A stretch of DNA of 64,000 bases from Epiperipatus broadwayi (lineage: Eukaryota > Onychophora > Udeonychophora > Euonychophora > Peripatidae): assembly GCA_028023455.1 (NCBI GenBank), contig JAQFVV010006704.1, forward strand, positions 216,501 to 280,500, given 5' to 3'. The translations under genes and the position numbers were made by a program. The notes beneath the pieces were generated by a model. The model did not search any database. It saw only the letters and a program-made list of their open reading frames with translations, and was not told the DNA's origin. Positions 1-13,900 of this stretch are shown here, piece after piece (positions within the stretch are counted from its first letter, which is position 1; every line of letters starts with the position of its first letter).

Positions 1-3000
1 TCATATTTAGGTAAAATTAGCTAAATTATACTGAACTGCAATGTTAAAGTATTCAAATTCATCAATTTTTAGGAATTTGTAATTTGGCTGTATTTCCAAG
101 CTTAAAACCCGCTAAGACCATGCTGGTGTACAGTACTATATTTTGAATGAATTTTTTTACTGGTTTTGTCATATTTAGGTAAAATTAGCTAAATTCTACT
201 GAACTGCAATGTTAAAGTATTCAAATTCATCAATTTTTAAAAATTTGTAACCAGGCTTCATTTCCAAGCTTAAAACGCGCTATGAACATGCTGGTATACA
301 GTAATATATTTTTAATGAATTTTTTCACTGATTTTGTCATATTTCGGTAGAATTAGCTAAATTATACTGAACTGCAATGTTAAAGTATTCAAATTCATCA
401 ATTTTTATGAATTTGTCACCTGGCTGTATTTCCAAGCTTAAAACAAGCTATGAACATGCTGGTATACAGTAATATATTTTTAATGAATTTTTTCACTGAT
501 TTAGTCATATTTCGATAGAATTAGCTAAATTATACTGAACTGCAATGTTAAAGTATTCAAATTCATCAATTTTTAGGAGTGTGTAATTTGGCTGTATTTC
601 CAAGCTTAAAACCCGCTAAGAACATGCTGGTGTACAGTACTATATTTTGAATGAATTTTTTTACTGGTTTTGTCATATTTAGGTAAAATTAGCTAAATTA
701 TACTGAACTGCAATGTTAAAGTATTCAAATTCATCAATTTTTAGGAATTTGTAACCTGGCTGTATTTCCAAGCTTAAAACCCGCTAAGAACATGCTGGTG
801 TACAGTACTATATTTTTAATGAATTTTTTTACTGATTTTGTCATATTTAGGTAGAATTAGCTAAATTATACTGAACTGCAATGTTAAAGTATTCAAATTC
901 ATCAATTTTTAAAAATTTGTAACCAGGCTTCATTTCCAAGCTTAAAACGCGCTATGAACATGCTGGTATACAGTAATATATTTTTAATGAATTTTTTCAC
1001 TGATTTTGTCATATTTCGATAGAATTAGCTAAATTATACTGAACTGCAATGTTAAAGTATTCAAATTCATCAATTTTTAGGAATGTGTAATTTGGCTGCA
1101 TTTCCAAGCTTAAAACCCGCTAAGACCATGCTGGTGTACAGTACTATATTTTGAATGAATTTTTTTACTGGTTTTGTCATATTTAGGTAAAATTAGCTAA
1201 ATTCTACTGAACTGCAATGTTAAAGTATTCAAATTCATCAATTTTTAAAAATTTGTAACCAGGCTTCATTTCCAAGCTTAAAACGCGCTATGAACATGCT
1301 GGTATACAGTAATATATTTTTAATGAATTTTTTCACTGATTTTGTCATATTTCGGTAGAATTAGCTAAATTATACTGAACTGCAATGTTAAAGTATTCAA
1401 ATTCATCAATTTTTATGAATTTGTCACCTGGCTGTATTTCCAAGCTTAAAACAAGCTATGAACATGCTGGTATACAGTAATATATTTTTAATGAATTTTT
1501 TCACTGATTTGGTCATATTTCGATAGAATTAGCTAAATTATACTGAACTGCAATGTTAAAGTATTCAAATTCATCAATTTTTAGAAATGTGTAATTTGGC
1601 TGTATTTCCAAGCTTAAAACCCGCTAAGAACATGCTGGTGTACAGTACTATATTTTGAATGAATTTTTTTACTGGTTTTGTCATATTTAGGTAAAATTAG
1701 CTAAATTATACTGAACTGCAATGTTAAAGTATTCAAATTCATCAATTTTTAGGAATGTGTAATTTGGCTGTATTTCCAAGCTTAAAACCCGCTAAGACCA
1801 TGCTGGTGTACAGTACTATATTTTGAATGAATTTTTTTACTGGTTTTGTCATATTTAGGTAAAATTAGCTAAATTCTACTGAACTGCAATGTTAAAGTAT
1901 TCAAATTCATCAATTTTTAAAAATTTGTAACCAGGCTTCATTTCCAAGCTTAAAACGCGCTATGAACATGCTGGTATACAGTAATATATTTTTAATGAAT
2001 TTTTTCACTGATTTTGTCATATTTCGGTAGAATTAGCTAAATTGTACTGAACTGCAATGTTAAAGTATTCAAATTCATCAATTTTTAAAAATTTGTCACC
2101 TGGCTGTATTTCCAAGCTTAAAACAAGCTATGAACATGCTGGTATACAGTAATATATTTTTAATGAATTTTTTCACTGATTTAGTCATATTTCGATAGAA
2201 TTAGCTAAATTATACTGAACTGCAATGTTAAAGTATTCAAATTCATCAATTTTTAAAAATTTGTAACCAGGCTTCATTTCCAAGCTTAAAACGCGCTATG
2301 AACATGCTGGTATACAGTAATATATTTTTAATGAATTTTTTCACTGATTTTGTCATATTTCGATAGAATTAGCTAAATTATACTGAACTGCAATGTTAAA
2401 GTATTCAAATTCATCAATTTTTAGGAATGTGTAATTTGGCTGTATTTCCAAGCTTAAAACCCGCTAAGACCATGCTGGTGTACAGTACTATATTTTGAAT
2501 GAATTTTTTTACTGGTTTTGTCATATTTAGGTAAAATTAGCTAAATTATACTGAACTGCAATGTTAAAGTATTCAAATTCATCAATTTTTAAAAATTTGT
2601 AACCAGGCTTCATTTCCAAGCTTAAAACGCGCTATGAACATGCTGGTATACAGTAATATATTTTTAATGAATTTTTTCACTGATTTTGTCATATTTCGGT
2701 AGAATTAGCTAAATTATACTGAACTGCAATGTTAAAGTATTCAAATTCATCAATTTTTATGAATTTGTAACCTGGCTGTATTTCCAAACTTAAAACGCGC
2801 TATGAACATGCTGGTATACAGTAATATATTTTTAATAAATTTTTTCACTGATTTTGTCATATTTCGGTAGAATTAGCTAAATTATACTGAACTGCAATGT
2901 TAAAGTATTCAAATTCATCAATTTTTATTAATTTGTCACCTGGCTGTATTTCCAAGCTTAAAACAAGCTATGAACATGCTGGTGTACAGTACTATATTTT

Positions 3001-6000
3001 GAATGAATTTTTTTACTGGTTTTGTCATATTTAGATAAAATTAGCTAAATTATACTGAACTGCAATGTTAAAGTATTCAAATTCATCAATTTTTAAAAAT
3101 TTGTAACCAGGCTTCATTTCCAAGCTTAAAACGCGCTATGAACATGCTGGTATACAGTAATATATTTTTAATAAATTTTTTCACTGATTTTGTCATATTT
3201 CGGTAAAATTAGCTAAATTATACTGAACTGCAATGTTAAAGTATTCAAATTCATCAATTTTTAGGAATGTGTAATTTGGCTGTATTTCCAAGCTTAAAAC
3301 CCGCTAAGACCATGCTGTTGTACAGTACTATATTTTGAATGAATTTTTTTACTGGTTTTGTCATATTTAGGTAAAATTAGCTAAATTATACTGAACTGCA
3401 ATGTTAAAGTATTCAAATTCATCAATTTTTAAAAATTTGTAACCAGGCTTCATTTCCAAGCTTAAAACGCGCTATGAACATGCTGGTATACAGTAATATA
3501 TTTTTAATGAATTTTTTCACTGATTTTGTCATATTTCGGTAGAATTAGCTAAATTATACTGAACTGCAATGTTAAAGTATTTAAATTCATCAATTTTTAA
3601 AAATTTGTCACCTGGCTGTATTTCCAAGCTTAAAACGCGCTATGAACATGCTGGTATACAGTAATATATTTTTAATGAATTTTTTCACTGATTTTGTCAT
3701 ATTTCGATAGAATTAGCTAAATTATACTGAACTGCAATGTTAAAGTATTCAAATTCATCAATTTTTAGGAGTGTGTAATTTGGCTGTATTTCCAAGCTTA
3801 AAACCCGCTAAGAACATGCTGGTGTACAGTACTATATTTTGAATGAATTTTTTTACTGGTTTTGTCATATTTAGGTAGAATTAGCTAAATTATACTGAAC
3901 TGCAATGTTAAAGTATTCAAATTCATCAATTTTTAGGAATGTGTAATTTGGCTGTATTTCCAAGCTTAAAACCCGCTAAGACCATGCTGGTGTACAGTAC
4001 TATATTTTGAATGAATTTTTTTACTGGTTTTGTCATATTTAGGTAAAATTAGCTAAATTATACTGAACTGCAATGTTAAAGTATTTAAATTCATCAATTT
4101 TTAAAAATTTGTAACCAGGCTTCATTTCCAAGCTTAAAACGCGCTATGAACATGCTGGTATACAGTAATATATTTTTAATGAATTTTTTCACTGATTTTG
4201 TCATATTTCGGTAGAATTAGCTAAATTATACTGAACTGCAATGTTAAAGTATTCAAATTCATCAATTTTTATGAATTTGTCACCTGGCTGTATTTCCAAG
4301 CTTAAAACAAGCTATGAACATGCTGGTATACAGTAATATATTTTTAATGAATTTTTTCACTGATTTTGTCATATTTCGATAGAATTAGCTAAATTATACT
4401 GAACTGCAATGTTAAAGTATTCAAATTCATCAATTTTTAGGAATGTGTAATTTGGCTGTATTTCCAAGCTTAAAACCCGCTAAGAACATGCTGGTGTACA
4501 GTACTATATTTTGAATGAATTTTTTTACTGGTTTTGTCATATTTAGGTAAAATTAGCTAAATTATACTGAACTGCAATGTTAAAGTATTCAAATTCATCA
4601 ATTTTTATGAATTTGTCACCTGGCTGTATTTCCAAGCTTAAAACGCGCTATGAACATGCTGGTATACAGTAATATATTTTTAATGAATTTTTTCACTGAT
4701 TTTGTCATATTTCGGTAGAATTAGCTAAATTATACTGAACTGCAATGTTAAAGTATTCAAATTCATCAATTTTTAAAAATTTGTAACCAGGCTTCATTTC
4801 CAAGCTTAAAACGCGCTATGAACATGCTGGTATACAGTAATATATTTTTAATGAATTTTTTCACTGATTTGGTCAAATTTCGATAGAATTAGCTAAATTA
4901 TACTGAACTGCAATGTTAAAGTATTCAAATTCATCAATTTTTAGGAATGTGTAATTTGGCTGTATTTCCAAGCTTAAAACCCGCTAAGACCATGCTGGTG
5001 TACAGTACTATATTTTGAATGAATTTTTTTACTGGTTTTGTCATATTTAGGTAAAATTAGCTAAATTCTACTGAACTGCAATGTTAAAGTATTCAAATTC
5101 ATCAATTTTTAAAAATTTGTAACCAGGCTTCATTTCCAAGCTTAAAACGCGCTATGAACATGCTGGTATACAGTAATATATTTTTAATGAATTTTTTCAC
5201 TGATTTTGTCATATTTCGGTAGAATTAGCTAAATTATACTGAACTGCAATGTTAAAGTATTCAAATTCATCAATTTTTATGAATTTGTCACCTGGCTGTA
5301 TTTCCAAGCTTAAAACGAGCTATGAACATGCTGGTATACAGTAATATATTTTTAATGAATTTTTTCACTGATTTTGTCATATTTCGATAGAATTAGCTAA
5401 ATTATACTGAACTGCAATGTTAAAGTATTCAAATTCATCAATTTTTAGGAATGTGTAATTTGGCTGTATTTCCAAGCTTAAAACCCGCTAAGAACATGCT
5501 GGTGTACAGTACTATATTTTGAATGAATTTTTTTACTGGTTTTGTCATATTTAGGTAAAATTAGCTAAATTATACTGAACTGCAATGTTAAAGTATTCAA
5601 ATTCATCAATTTTTAGGAATGTGTAATTTGGCTGTATTTCCAAGCTTAAAACCCGCTAAGACCATGCTGGTGTACAGTACTATATTTTGAATGAATTTTT
5701 TTACTGGTTTTGTCATATTTAGGTAAAATTAGCTAAATTATACTGAACTGCAATGTTAAAGTATTCAAATTCATCAATTTTTAAAAATTTGTAACCAGGC
5801 TTCATTTCCAAGCTTAAAACGCGCTATGAACATGCTGGTATACAGTAATATATTTTTAATGAATTTTTTCACTGATTTTGTCATATTTCGGTAGAATTAG
5901 CTAAATTATACTGAACTGCAATGTTAAAGTATTCAAATTCATCAATTTTTAAAAATTTGTAACCAGGCTGTATTTCCAAGCTTAAAACCCGCTAAGAACA

Positions 6001-9000
6001 TGCTGGTGTACAGTACTATATTTTGAATGAATTTTTTTACTGGTTTTGTCATATTTAGGTAAAATTAGCTAAATTATACTGAACTGCAATGTTAAAGTAT
6101 TCAAATTCATCAATTTTTAAAAATTTGTAACCAGGCTGTATTTCCAAGCTTAAAACCCGCTAAGACCATGCTGGTGTACAGTACTATATTTTGAATGAAT
6201 TTTTTTACTGGTTTTGTCATATTTAGGTAAAATTAGCTAAATTATACTGAACTGCAATGTTAAAGTATTCAAATTCATCAATTTTTAAAAATTTGTAACC
6301 AGGCTTCATTTCCAAGCTTAAAACGCGCTATGAACATGCTGGTATACAGTAATATATTTTTAATGAATTTTTTCACTGATTTTGTCATATTTCGGTAGAA
6401 TTAGCTAAATTATACTGAACTGCAATGTTAAAGTATTCAAATTCATCAATTTTTAAAAATTTGTAACCAGGCTTCATTTCCAAGCTTAAAACGCGCTATG
6501 AACATGCTGGTATACAGTAATATATTTTTAATGAATTTTTTCACTGATTTGGTCAAATTTCGATAGAATTAGCTAAATTATACTGAACTGCAATGTTAAA
6601 GTATTCAAATTCATCAATTTTTAGGAATGTGTAATTTGGCTGTATTTCCAAGCTTAAAACCCGCTAAGACCATGCTGGTGTACAGTACTATATTTTGAAT
6701 GAATTTTTTTACTGGTTTTGTCATATTTAGGTAAAATTAGCTAAATTCTACTGAACTGCAATGTTAAAGTATTCAAATTCATCAATTTTTAAAAATTTGT
6801 AACCAGGCTTCATTTCCAAGCTTAAAACGCGCTATGAACATGCTGGTATACAGTAATATATTTTTAATGAATTTTTTCACTGATTTTGTCATATTTCGGT
6901 AGAATTAGCTAAATTGTACTGAACTGCAATGTTAAAGTATTTAAATTCATCAATTTTTATGAATTTGTCACCTGGCTGTATTTCCAAGCTTAAAACAAGC
7001 TATGAACATGCTGGTATACAGTAATATATTTTTAATGAATTTTTTCACTGATTTGGTCATATTTCGATAGAATTAGCTAAATTATACTGAACTGCAATGT
7101 TAAAGTATTCAAATTCATCAATTTTTAGGAGTGTGTAATTTGGCTGTATTTCCAAGCTTAAAACCCGCTAAGAACATGCTGGTGTACAGTACTATATTTT
7201 GAATGAATTTTTTTACTGGTTTTGTCATATTTAGGTAAAATTAGCTAAATTATACTGAACTGCAATGTTAAAGTATTCAAATTCATCAATTTTTAGGAAT
7301 GTGTAATTTGGCTGTATTTCCAAGCTTAAAACCCGCTAAGACCATGCTGGTGTACAGTACTATATTTTGAATGAATTTTTTTACTGGTTTTGTCATATTT
7401 AGGTAAAATTAGCTAAATTCTACTGAACTGCAATGTTAAAGTATTTAAATTCATCAATTTTTAAAAATTTGTAACCAGGCTTCATTTCCAAGCTTAAAAC
7501 GCGCTATGAACATGCTGGTATACAGTAATATATTTTTAATGAATTTTTTCACTGATTTTGTCATATTTCGGTAGAATTAGCTAAATTATACTGAACTGCA
7601 ATGTTAAAGTATTCAAATTCATCAATTTTTATTAATTTGTCACCTGGCTGTATTTCCAAGCTTAAAACGCGCTATGAACATGCTGGTATACAGTAATATA
7701 TTTTTAATGAATTTTTTCACTGATTTTGTCATATTTCGATAGAATTAGCTAAATTATACTGAACTGCAATGTTAAAGTATTCAAATTCATCAATTTTTAA
7801 AAATTTGTAACCAGGCTTCATTTCCAAGCTTAAAACGCGCTATGAACATGCTGGTATACAGTAATATATTTTTAATGAATTTTTTCACTGATTTTGTCAT
7901 ATTTCGATAGAATTAGCTAAATTATACTGAACTGCAATGTTAAAGTATTCAAATTCATCAATTTTTAGAAATGTGTAATTTGGCTGTATTTCCAAGCTTA
8001 AAACCCGCTAAGACCATGCTGGTGTACAGTACTATATTTTGAATGAATTTTTTTACTGGTTTTGTCATATTTAGGTAAAATTAGCTAAATTATACTGAAC
8101 TGCAATGTTAAAGTATTCAAATTCATCAATTTTTAAAAATTTGTAACCAGGCTTCATTTCCAAGCTTAAAACGCGCTATGAACATGCTGGTATACAGTAA
8201 TATATTTTTAATGAATTTTTTCACTGATTTTGTCATATTTCGGTAGAATTAGCTAAATTATACTGAACTGCAATGTTAAAGTATTCAAATTCATCAATTT
8301 TTATTAATTTGTCACCTGGCTGTATTTCCAAGCTTAAAACAAGCTATGAACATGCTGGTATACAGTAATATATTTTTAATGAATTTTTTCACTGATTTTG
8401 TCATATTTCGGTAGAATTAGCTAAATTATACTGAACTGCAATGTTAAAGTATTCAAATTCATCAATTTTTATTAATTTGTCACCTGGCTGTATTTCCAAG
8501 CTTAAAACCCGCTATGAACATGCTGGTGTACAGTACTATATTTTGAATGAATTTTTTTACTGGTTTTGTCATATTTAGGTAGAATTAGCTAAATTATACT
8601 GAACTACAATGTTAAAGTATTCAAATTCATCAATTTTTAAAAATTTGTAACCAGGCTGTATTTCCAAGCTTAAAACGCGCTATGAACATGGTGGTAAACA
8701 GTAATATATTTTTAATAAATTTTTTCACTGATTTTGTCATATTTCGGTAAAATTAGCTAAATTATACTGAACTGCAATGTTAAAGTATTCAAATTCATCA
8801 ATTTTTAGGAATGTGTAATTTGGCTGTATTTCCAAGCTTAAAACCCGCTAAGACCATGCTGGTGTACAGTACTATATTTTGAATGAATTTTTTTACTGGT
8901 TTTGTCATATTTAGGTAAAATTAGCTAAATTATACTGAACTGCAATGTTAAAGTATTCAAATTCATCAATTTTTAAAAATTTGTAACCAGGCTTCATTTC

Positions 9001-11354
9001 CAAGCTTAAAACGCGCTATGAACATGCTGGTATACAGTAATATATTTTTAATGAATTTTTTCACTGATTTTGTCATATTTCGGTAGAATTAGCTAAATTA
9101 TACTGAACTGCAATGTTAAAGTATTTAAATTCATCAATTTTTAAAAATTTGTCACCTGGCTGTATTTCCAAGCTTAAAACGCGCTATGAACATGCTGGTA
9201 TACAGTAATATATTTTTAATGAATTTTTTCACTGATTTTGTCATATTTCGATAGAATTAGCTAAATTATACTGAACTGCAATGTTAAAGTATTCAAATTC
9301 ATCAATTTTTAGGAGTGTGTAATTTGGCTGTATTTCCAAGCTTAAAACCCGCTAAGAACATGCTGGTGTACAGTACTATATTTTGAATGAATTTTTTTAC
9401 TGGTTTTGTCATATTTAGGTAAAATTAGCTAAATTATACTGAACTGCAATGTTAAAGTATTCAAATTCATCAATTTTTAGGAATGTGTAATTTGGCTGTA
9501 TTTCCAAGCTTAAAACCCGCTAAGACCATGCTGGTGTACAGTACTATATTTTGAATGAATTTTTTTACTGGTTTTGTCATATTTAGGTAAAATTAGCTAA
9601 ATTCTACTGAACTGCAATGTTAAAGTATTTAAATTCATCAATTTTTAAAAATTTGTAACCAGGCTTCATTTCCAAGCTTAAAACGCGCTATGAACATGCT
9701 GGTATACAGTAATATATTTTTAATGAATTTTTTCACTGATTTTGTCATATTTCGGTAGAATTAGCTTAATTGTACTGAACTGCAATGTTAAAGTATTTAA
9801 ATTCATCAATTTTTATGAATTTGTCACCTGGCTGTATTTCCAAGCTTAAAACAAGCTATGAACATGCTGGTATACAGTAATATATTTTTAATGAATTTTT
9901 TCACTGATTTAGTCATATTTCGATAGAATTAGCTAAATTATACTGAACTGCAATGTTAAAGTATTCAAATTCATCAATTTTTAGGAGTGTGTAATTTGGC
10001 TGTATTTCCAAGCTTAAAACCCGCTAAGAACATGCTGGTGTACAGTACTATATTTTGAATGAATTTTTTTACTGGTTTTGTCATATTTAGGTAAAATTAG
10101 CTAAATTATACTGAACTGCAATGTTAAAGTATTCAAATTCATCAATTTTTAGGAATGTGTAATTTGGCTGTATTTCCAAGCTTAAAACCCGCTAAGAACA
10201 TGCTGGTGTACAGTACTATATTTTGAATGAATTTTTTTACTGGTTTTGTCATATTTAGGTAAAATTAGCTAAATTATACTGAACTGCAATGTTAAAGTAT
10301 TCAAATTCATCAATTTTTAAAAATTTGTAACCAGGCTTCATTTCCAAGCTTAAAACGCGCTATGAACATGCTGGTATACAGTAATATATTTTTAATGAAT
10401 TTTTTCACTGATTTTGTCATATTTCGATAGAATTAGCTAAATTATACTGAACTGCAATGTTAAAGTATTCAAATTCATCAATTTTTAGGAATGTGTAATT
10501 TGGCTGTATTTCCAAGCTTAAAACCCGCTAAGAACATGCTGGTGTACAGTACTATATTTTGAATGAATTTTTTTACTGGTTTTGTCATATTTAGGTAAAA
10601 TTAGCTAAATTATACTGAACTGCAATGTTAAAGTATTCAAATTCATCAATTTTTAGGAATGTGTAATTTGGCTGTATTTCCAAGCTTAAAACCCGCTAAG
10701 ACCATGCTGGTGTACAGTACTATATTTTGAATGAATTTTTTTACTGGTTTTGTCATATTTAGGTAAAATTAGCTAAATTATACTGAACTGCAATGTTAAA
10801 GTATTCAAATTCATCAATTTTTAAAAATTTGTAACCAGGCTTCATTTCCAAGCTTAAAACGCGCTATGAACATGCTGGTATACAGTAATATATTTTTAAT
10901 GAATTTTTTCACTGATTTTGTCATATTTCGGTAGAATTAGCTAAATTATACTGAACTGCAATGTTAAAGTATTCAAATTCATCAATTTTTAAAAATTTGT
11001 AACCAGGCTTCATTTCCAAGCTTAAAACGCGCTATGAACATGCTGGTATACAGTAATATATTTTTAATGAATTTTTTCACTGATTTGGTCATATTTCGAT
11101 AGAATTAGCTAAATTATACTGAACTGCAATGTTAAAGTATTCAAATTCATCAATTTTTAGGAATGTGTAATTTGGCTGTATTTCCAAGCTTAAAACCCGC
11201 TAAGACCATGCTGGTGTACAGTACTATATTTTGAATGAATTTTTTTACTGGTTTTGTCATATTTAGGTAAAATTAGCTAAATTATACTGAACTGCAATGT
11301 TAAAGTATTCAAATTCATCAATTTTTAAAAATTTGTAACCAGGCTTCATTTCCA
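1..11354. repeat. 168-bp tandem satellite array, about 67.6 monomers
   Basis: Monomers start at 1, 169, 337, 505 and so on. The last full start (11257) is still exactly in phase, so 67 monomers show no net insertion or deletion. Each begins TCATATTT and contains ACTGAACTGCAATGTTAAAG. Four recurring types differ at fixed sites: A (GTAATTTGGCTG, CCCGCTAAGACC, GTGTACAGTACT), B (GTAACCAGGCTTC, GCGCTATGAAC, GTATACAGTAAT), C (GTCACCTGGCTG, AAGCTATGAAC) and D (as A but AAGAAC, entered from CGATAGAATT). A-B-C-D runs recur, for example at 1-672, 1009-1680, 4033-4536 and 5041-5544, mixed with partial and chimeric monomers. The array stops inside a B monomer at about 11354 and may continue left of the window. 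The near-nucleosomal period suggests a centromeric or heterochromatic satellite, which is inference. No open frame or ribozyme motif was seen. Confidence 0.97.
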
Positions 11355-11469
11355 TGATGATGATCGAGGTCGGAGTAGCCTAGGATTACATTTATTATAG
11401 TTATTTATTAATGCTAAACTCTCTTAGCTAAAGAAAACTAGAAAATAATAATTCAAAAACAAACCAGCT

Positions 11470-11881
11470 AATTAAAGAAAACTTTTGCTACTGGAGTGCC
11501 AGATGCCAAATTAAATATAAAAGATCGTGACAGTTTTAAATAGTAAATGATTTATTTGATAACTGGGCAAAATATATGATTTCAATCATGTATTTTGTAT
11601 ATTTTACCAACTAGTTTCATGCTTGGGACAATATTGTTTATTTACAAGACTTGGGAATTTGTTGTATAAAATCCCCTCTATCACTCATTTAATAAATACA
11701 ATTTTACAGATACAATTTTATAGTGTTTTATAACTTGTGCAGAGTTTATAAACTAATTCAAGAAAACTTTTGCTATGAAGCGTTGTGGATGCCGAAATTA
11801 AATATAAAAGATTGTGACAGTTTTAACAATAACTGATTTATTTGATAACGGGCAAAATATATGATTTCAATCATGTATTTC
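11470..11881. repeat. Diverged direct repeat, period 285 bp
   Basis: A copy at about 11470-11596 recurs at about 11755-11881. Shared landmarks in order are AGAAAACTTTTGCTA, AAATTAAATATAAAAGAT, TGACAGTTTTAA, TTTATTTGATAAC and ATGATTTCAATCATGTATTT, the last being a small palindrome. The copies differ by many substitutions, so the duplication is old. It could be two units of a degraded tandem repeat or the terminal repeats of a short element. No hammerhead core was seen in it. Confidence 0.75.
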
Positions 11882-12226
11882 TTAGGAGAACCATTATTTA
11901 TACTTTTATTCACATTGTTTGGAAAAGACGTCTTTTAGAAATAAGACACAAACAATGCGTTTTATTTACGAGAGTAAGTTATGCAATCGTTAATATAAAT
12001 TAGACTTACATCTATAGGAATCGATAACGGTTTTTAAAAGAAAGCAGCTTAAATCAATGAACTAAATGTATTTTTACGAAATGAATCATTATCTTTAACA
12101 CATCATTGCGACTCACTAAAGGTTAGGCAGACGGTAATGGTACTAGCATACAATAATGAAATAAAGCCTCATGGCGATTGTGGATATTTTATTATTTTAA
12201 AAGCATATTAGAAAAACAAACTTAGA

Positions 12227-12404
12227 TTTGATATGTCCGCGCATTTTGGCGGAGTGATATCAAAGGAGAGGCTGAGTTTAAGACCCCAGATCATTATGTA
12301 CTGCCATTTGCAGCACATAATCCTCATAAACTTTACGTTCACAGGAAGTGGTGTTCCTGTTTACAAATGATTTTAAAAGTAGGATGGGAGCTTTAGACGT
12401 TCCC
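12227..12404. other. Cluster of four short hairpins
   Basis: Four inverted repeats lie close together. They are 12227-12264 (TTTGATAT/ATATCAAA plus CCGC/GCGG), 12293-12321 (ATTATGT.CTGC with GCAG.ACATAAT, one mismatch), 12341-12360 (ACAGGAA/TTCCTGT, loop GTGGTG) and 12386-12404 (GGGAGC/GTTCCC with one wobble pair). Their stems are richer in G+C than the surroundings. They could be a structured RNA or remnants of foldback DNA. Function is unknown. Confidence 0.4.
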
Positions 12405-13900
12405 AATGACTAAACAGTCGAGAAATGAAGAAGATAAAATATCAGAATAAAGTGGATGGTATGCCAGCAACGTTATTGGACATGAATATAATCTTATAAC
12501 ATAATTTTCATTATTTTAAAACTTGGAAATTGTCTAACCCCTTGCGCAATAATCTGTTTTCAATCCTGAGTCATTTACCAAAGTGTAATAAAATAATAAC
12601 TCTATTCTATATCATTAAACTAATAAAATTTACATTTAAGTTCGATTCCCATATACGTATTAACTGGTAGAATTCGCCCTTCAGGCAATGGTAAGAAAAA
12701 AAAATAGGATTTCATATTAAGTATTGCGATCTTTTATAAAGGCAACTAAACAAATAAAATAAGCAACCACAATAAAATACTTTTAGGTATTCAGCCAACC
12801 TAGAGAACAATTTCTATTTTAGATAAACAAATGAATATAATTTTACTAATGAATTTAATTAAAGTTGCGAGATTGATTGATACCGACATATTAGAAAAAA
12901 TAATACATATATTAAACAAAATAAGTTGTATATATTTAATTTAGCCGCATAAAGTTATATAAACAAAAATTAAGCGTGAAAGCAAACGTACATTTAGAAT
13001 TACATAAGTATTAATAAAGAATTATAGAGAGAGAGTTTACGAGCAAAACTAGCAAAATATCACAAATGGATCTATGAATTAATTTAGCTACAAATTATAA
13101 ATCACCCATGAATGTTCATATTAGAGCAGCTCGAAATTTCATGATTTTACCTAAGATATCAGCATAGCAGCAGGTATGTTGGCAAATCTACGTCATCTCT
13201 TATGGCGGGTCAGATGGAATTTTTGACGGCTGGTAGACAGTTGTTTGAGAGAAGAAGAAAAAGGTGCTAGATTCCACTACTCACTCTTCATCACGCAGAA
13301 CTTTTGTTGGCTTCTTAAGTAATTCATCTCAACTCACTAAAAACTCCTCTGAACTCAACTAAAACCTGAAAGTAACTCAAAGTAAAACTAACTTCCTTTG
13401 TTCTGCGGTTCCTTTTATAACATTTTAATACCGCCCAGAATGCAATTTCATATACCAACCTTATCTCTACAATCCCTTTAAAAACAACATTTAATTAGCA
13501 AATATTTTCAATAGATAAGGCTTGAAATACCATTTTTAGCTATTTTAAATCATTCGACAACAACTGATAAACGATTTGTTTTCGGTCTTAAAATTTATAA
13601 ATTTTAATTATAGAAAACAAGCTGAATTTAAACAAAGATTATTTTAGCATTTCCAGCCTCCTCCATTCTTCTTTGCTGTCACATTAAATACACACATAAA
13701 AAATAATCACAAATATATAAGCAACTATATTTTCCAGCAATAAACATAGCAATAAAATTATTGCTTTAGTCATAATATATATACGCATCACTCAAACTAC
13801 TGTTTTATTTTACTAAATAAAATTTAATGTTACTAATCTTTAGAATGATTCGGCATTCAGCGTGTGAGTGAATAGCATATATTTATAGCAAGGTCTGGAT

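Larger units (their letters stand above)
11355..13900. other. Unassigned A+T-rich DNA right of the satellite
   Basis: No coding region recognised. The satellite breaks off abruptly into single-copy-looking sequence. The stretch holds the duplication at 11470-11881, a TATA-like TATAAAATCCCC near 11665 followed by AATAAA near 11690, and the hairpin cluster at 12227-12404. At 13300-13400 there is a low-complexity run rich in AACTCA. Confidence 0.5.

Noticed and set aside
1-11354. Hammerhead ribozyme in the 168-bp satellite
   Set aside because: The minus strand has TTGATGAATTTGAA, but no stem II, no GAAA and no U-H cleavage end in place; other satellites do carry hammerheads, this one does not appear to.
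1-11354. CRISPR-like array
   Set aside because: The 168-bp monomers are contiguous without unique spacers, and the genome is clearly eukaryotic.
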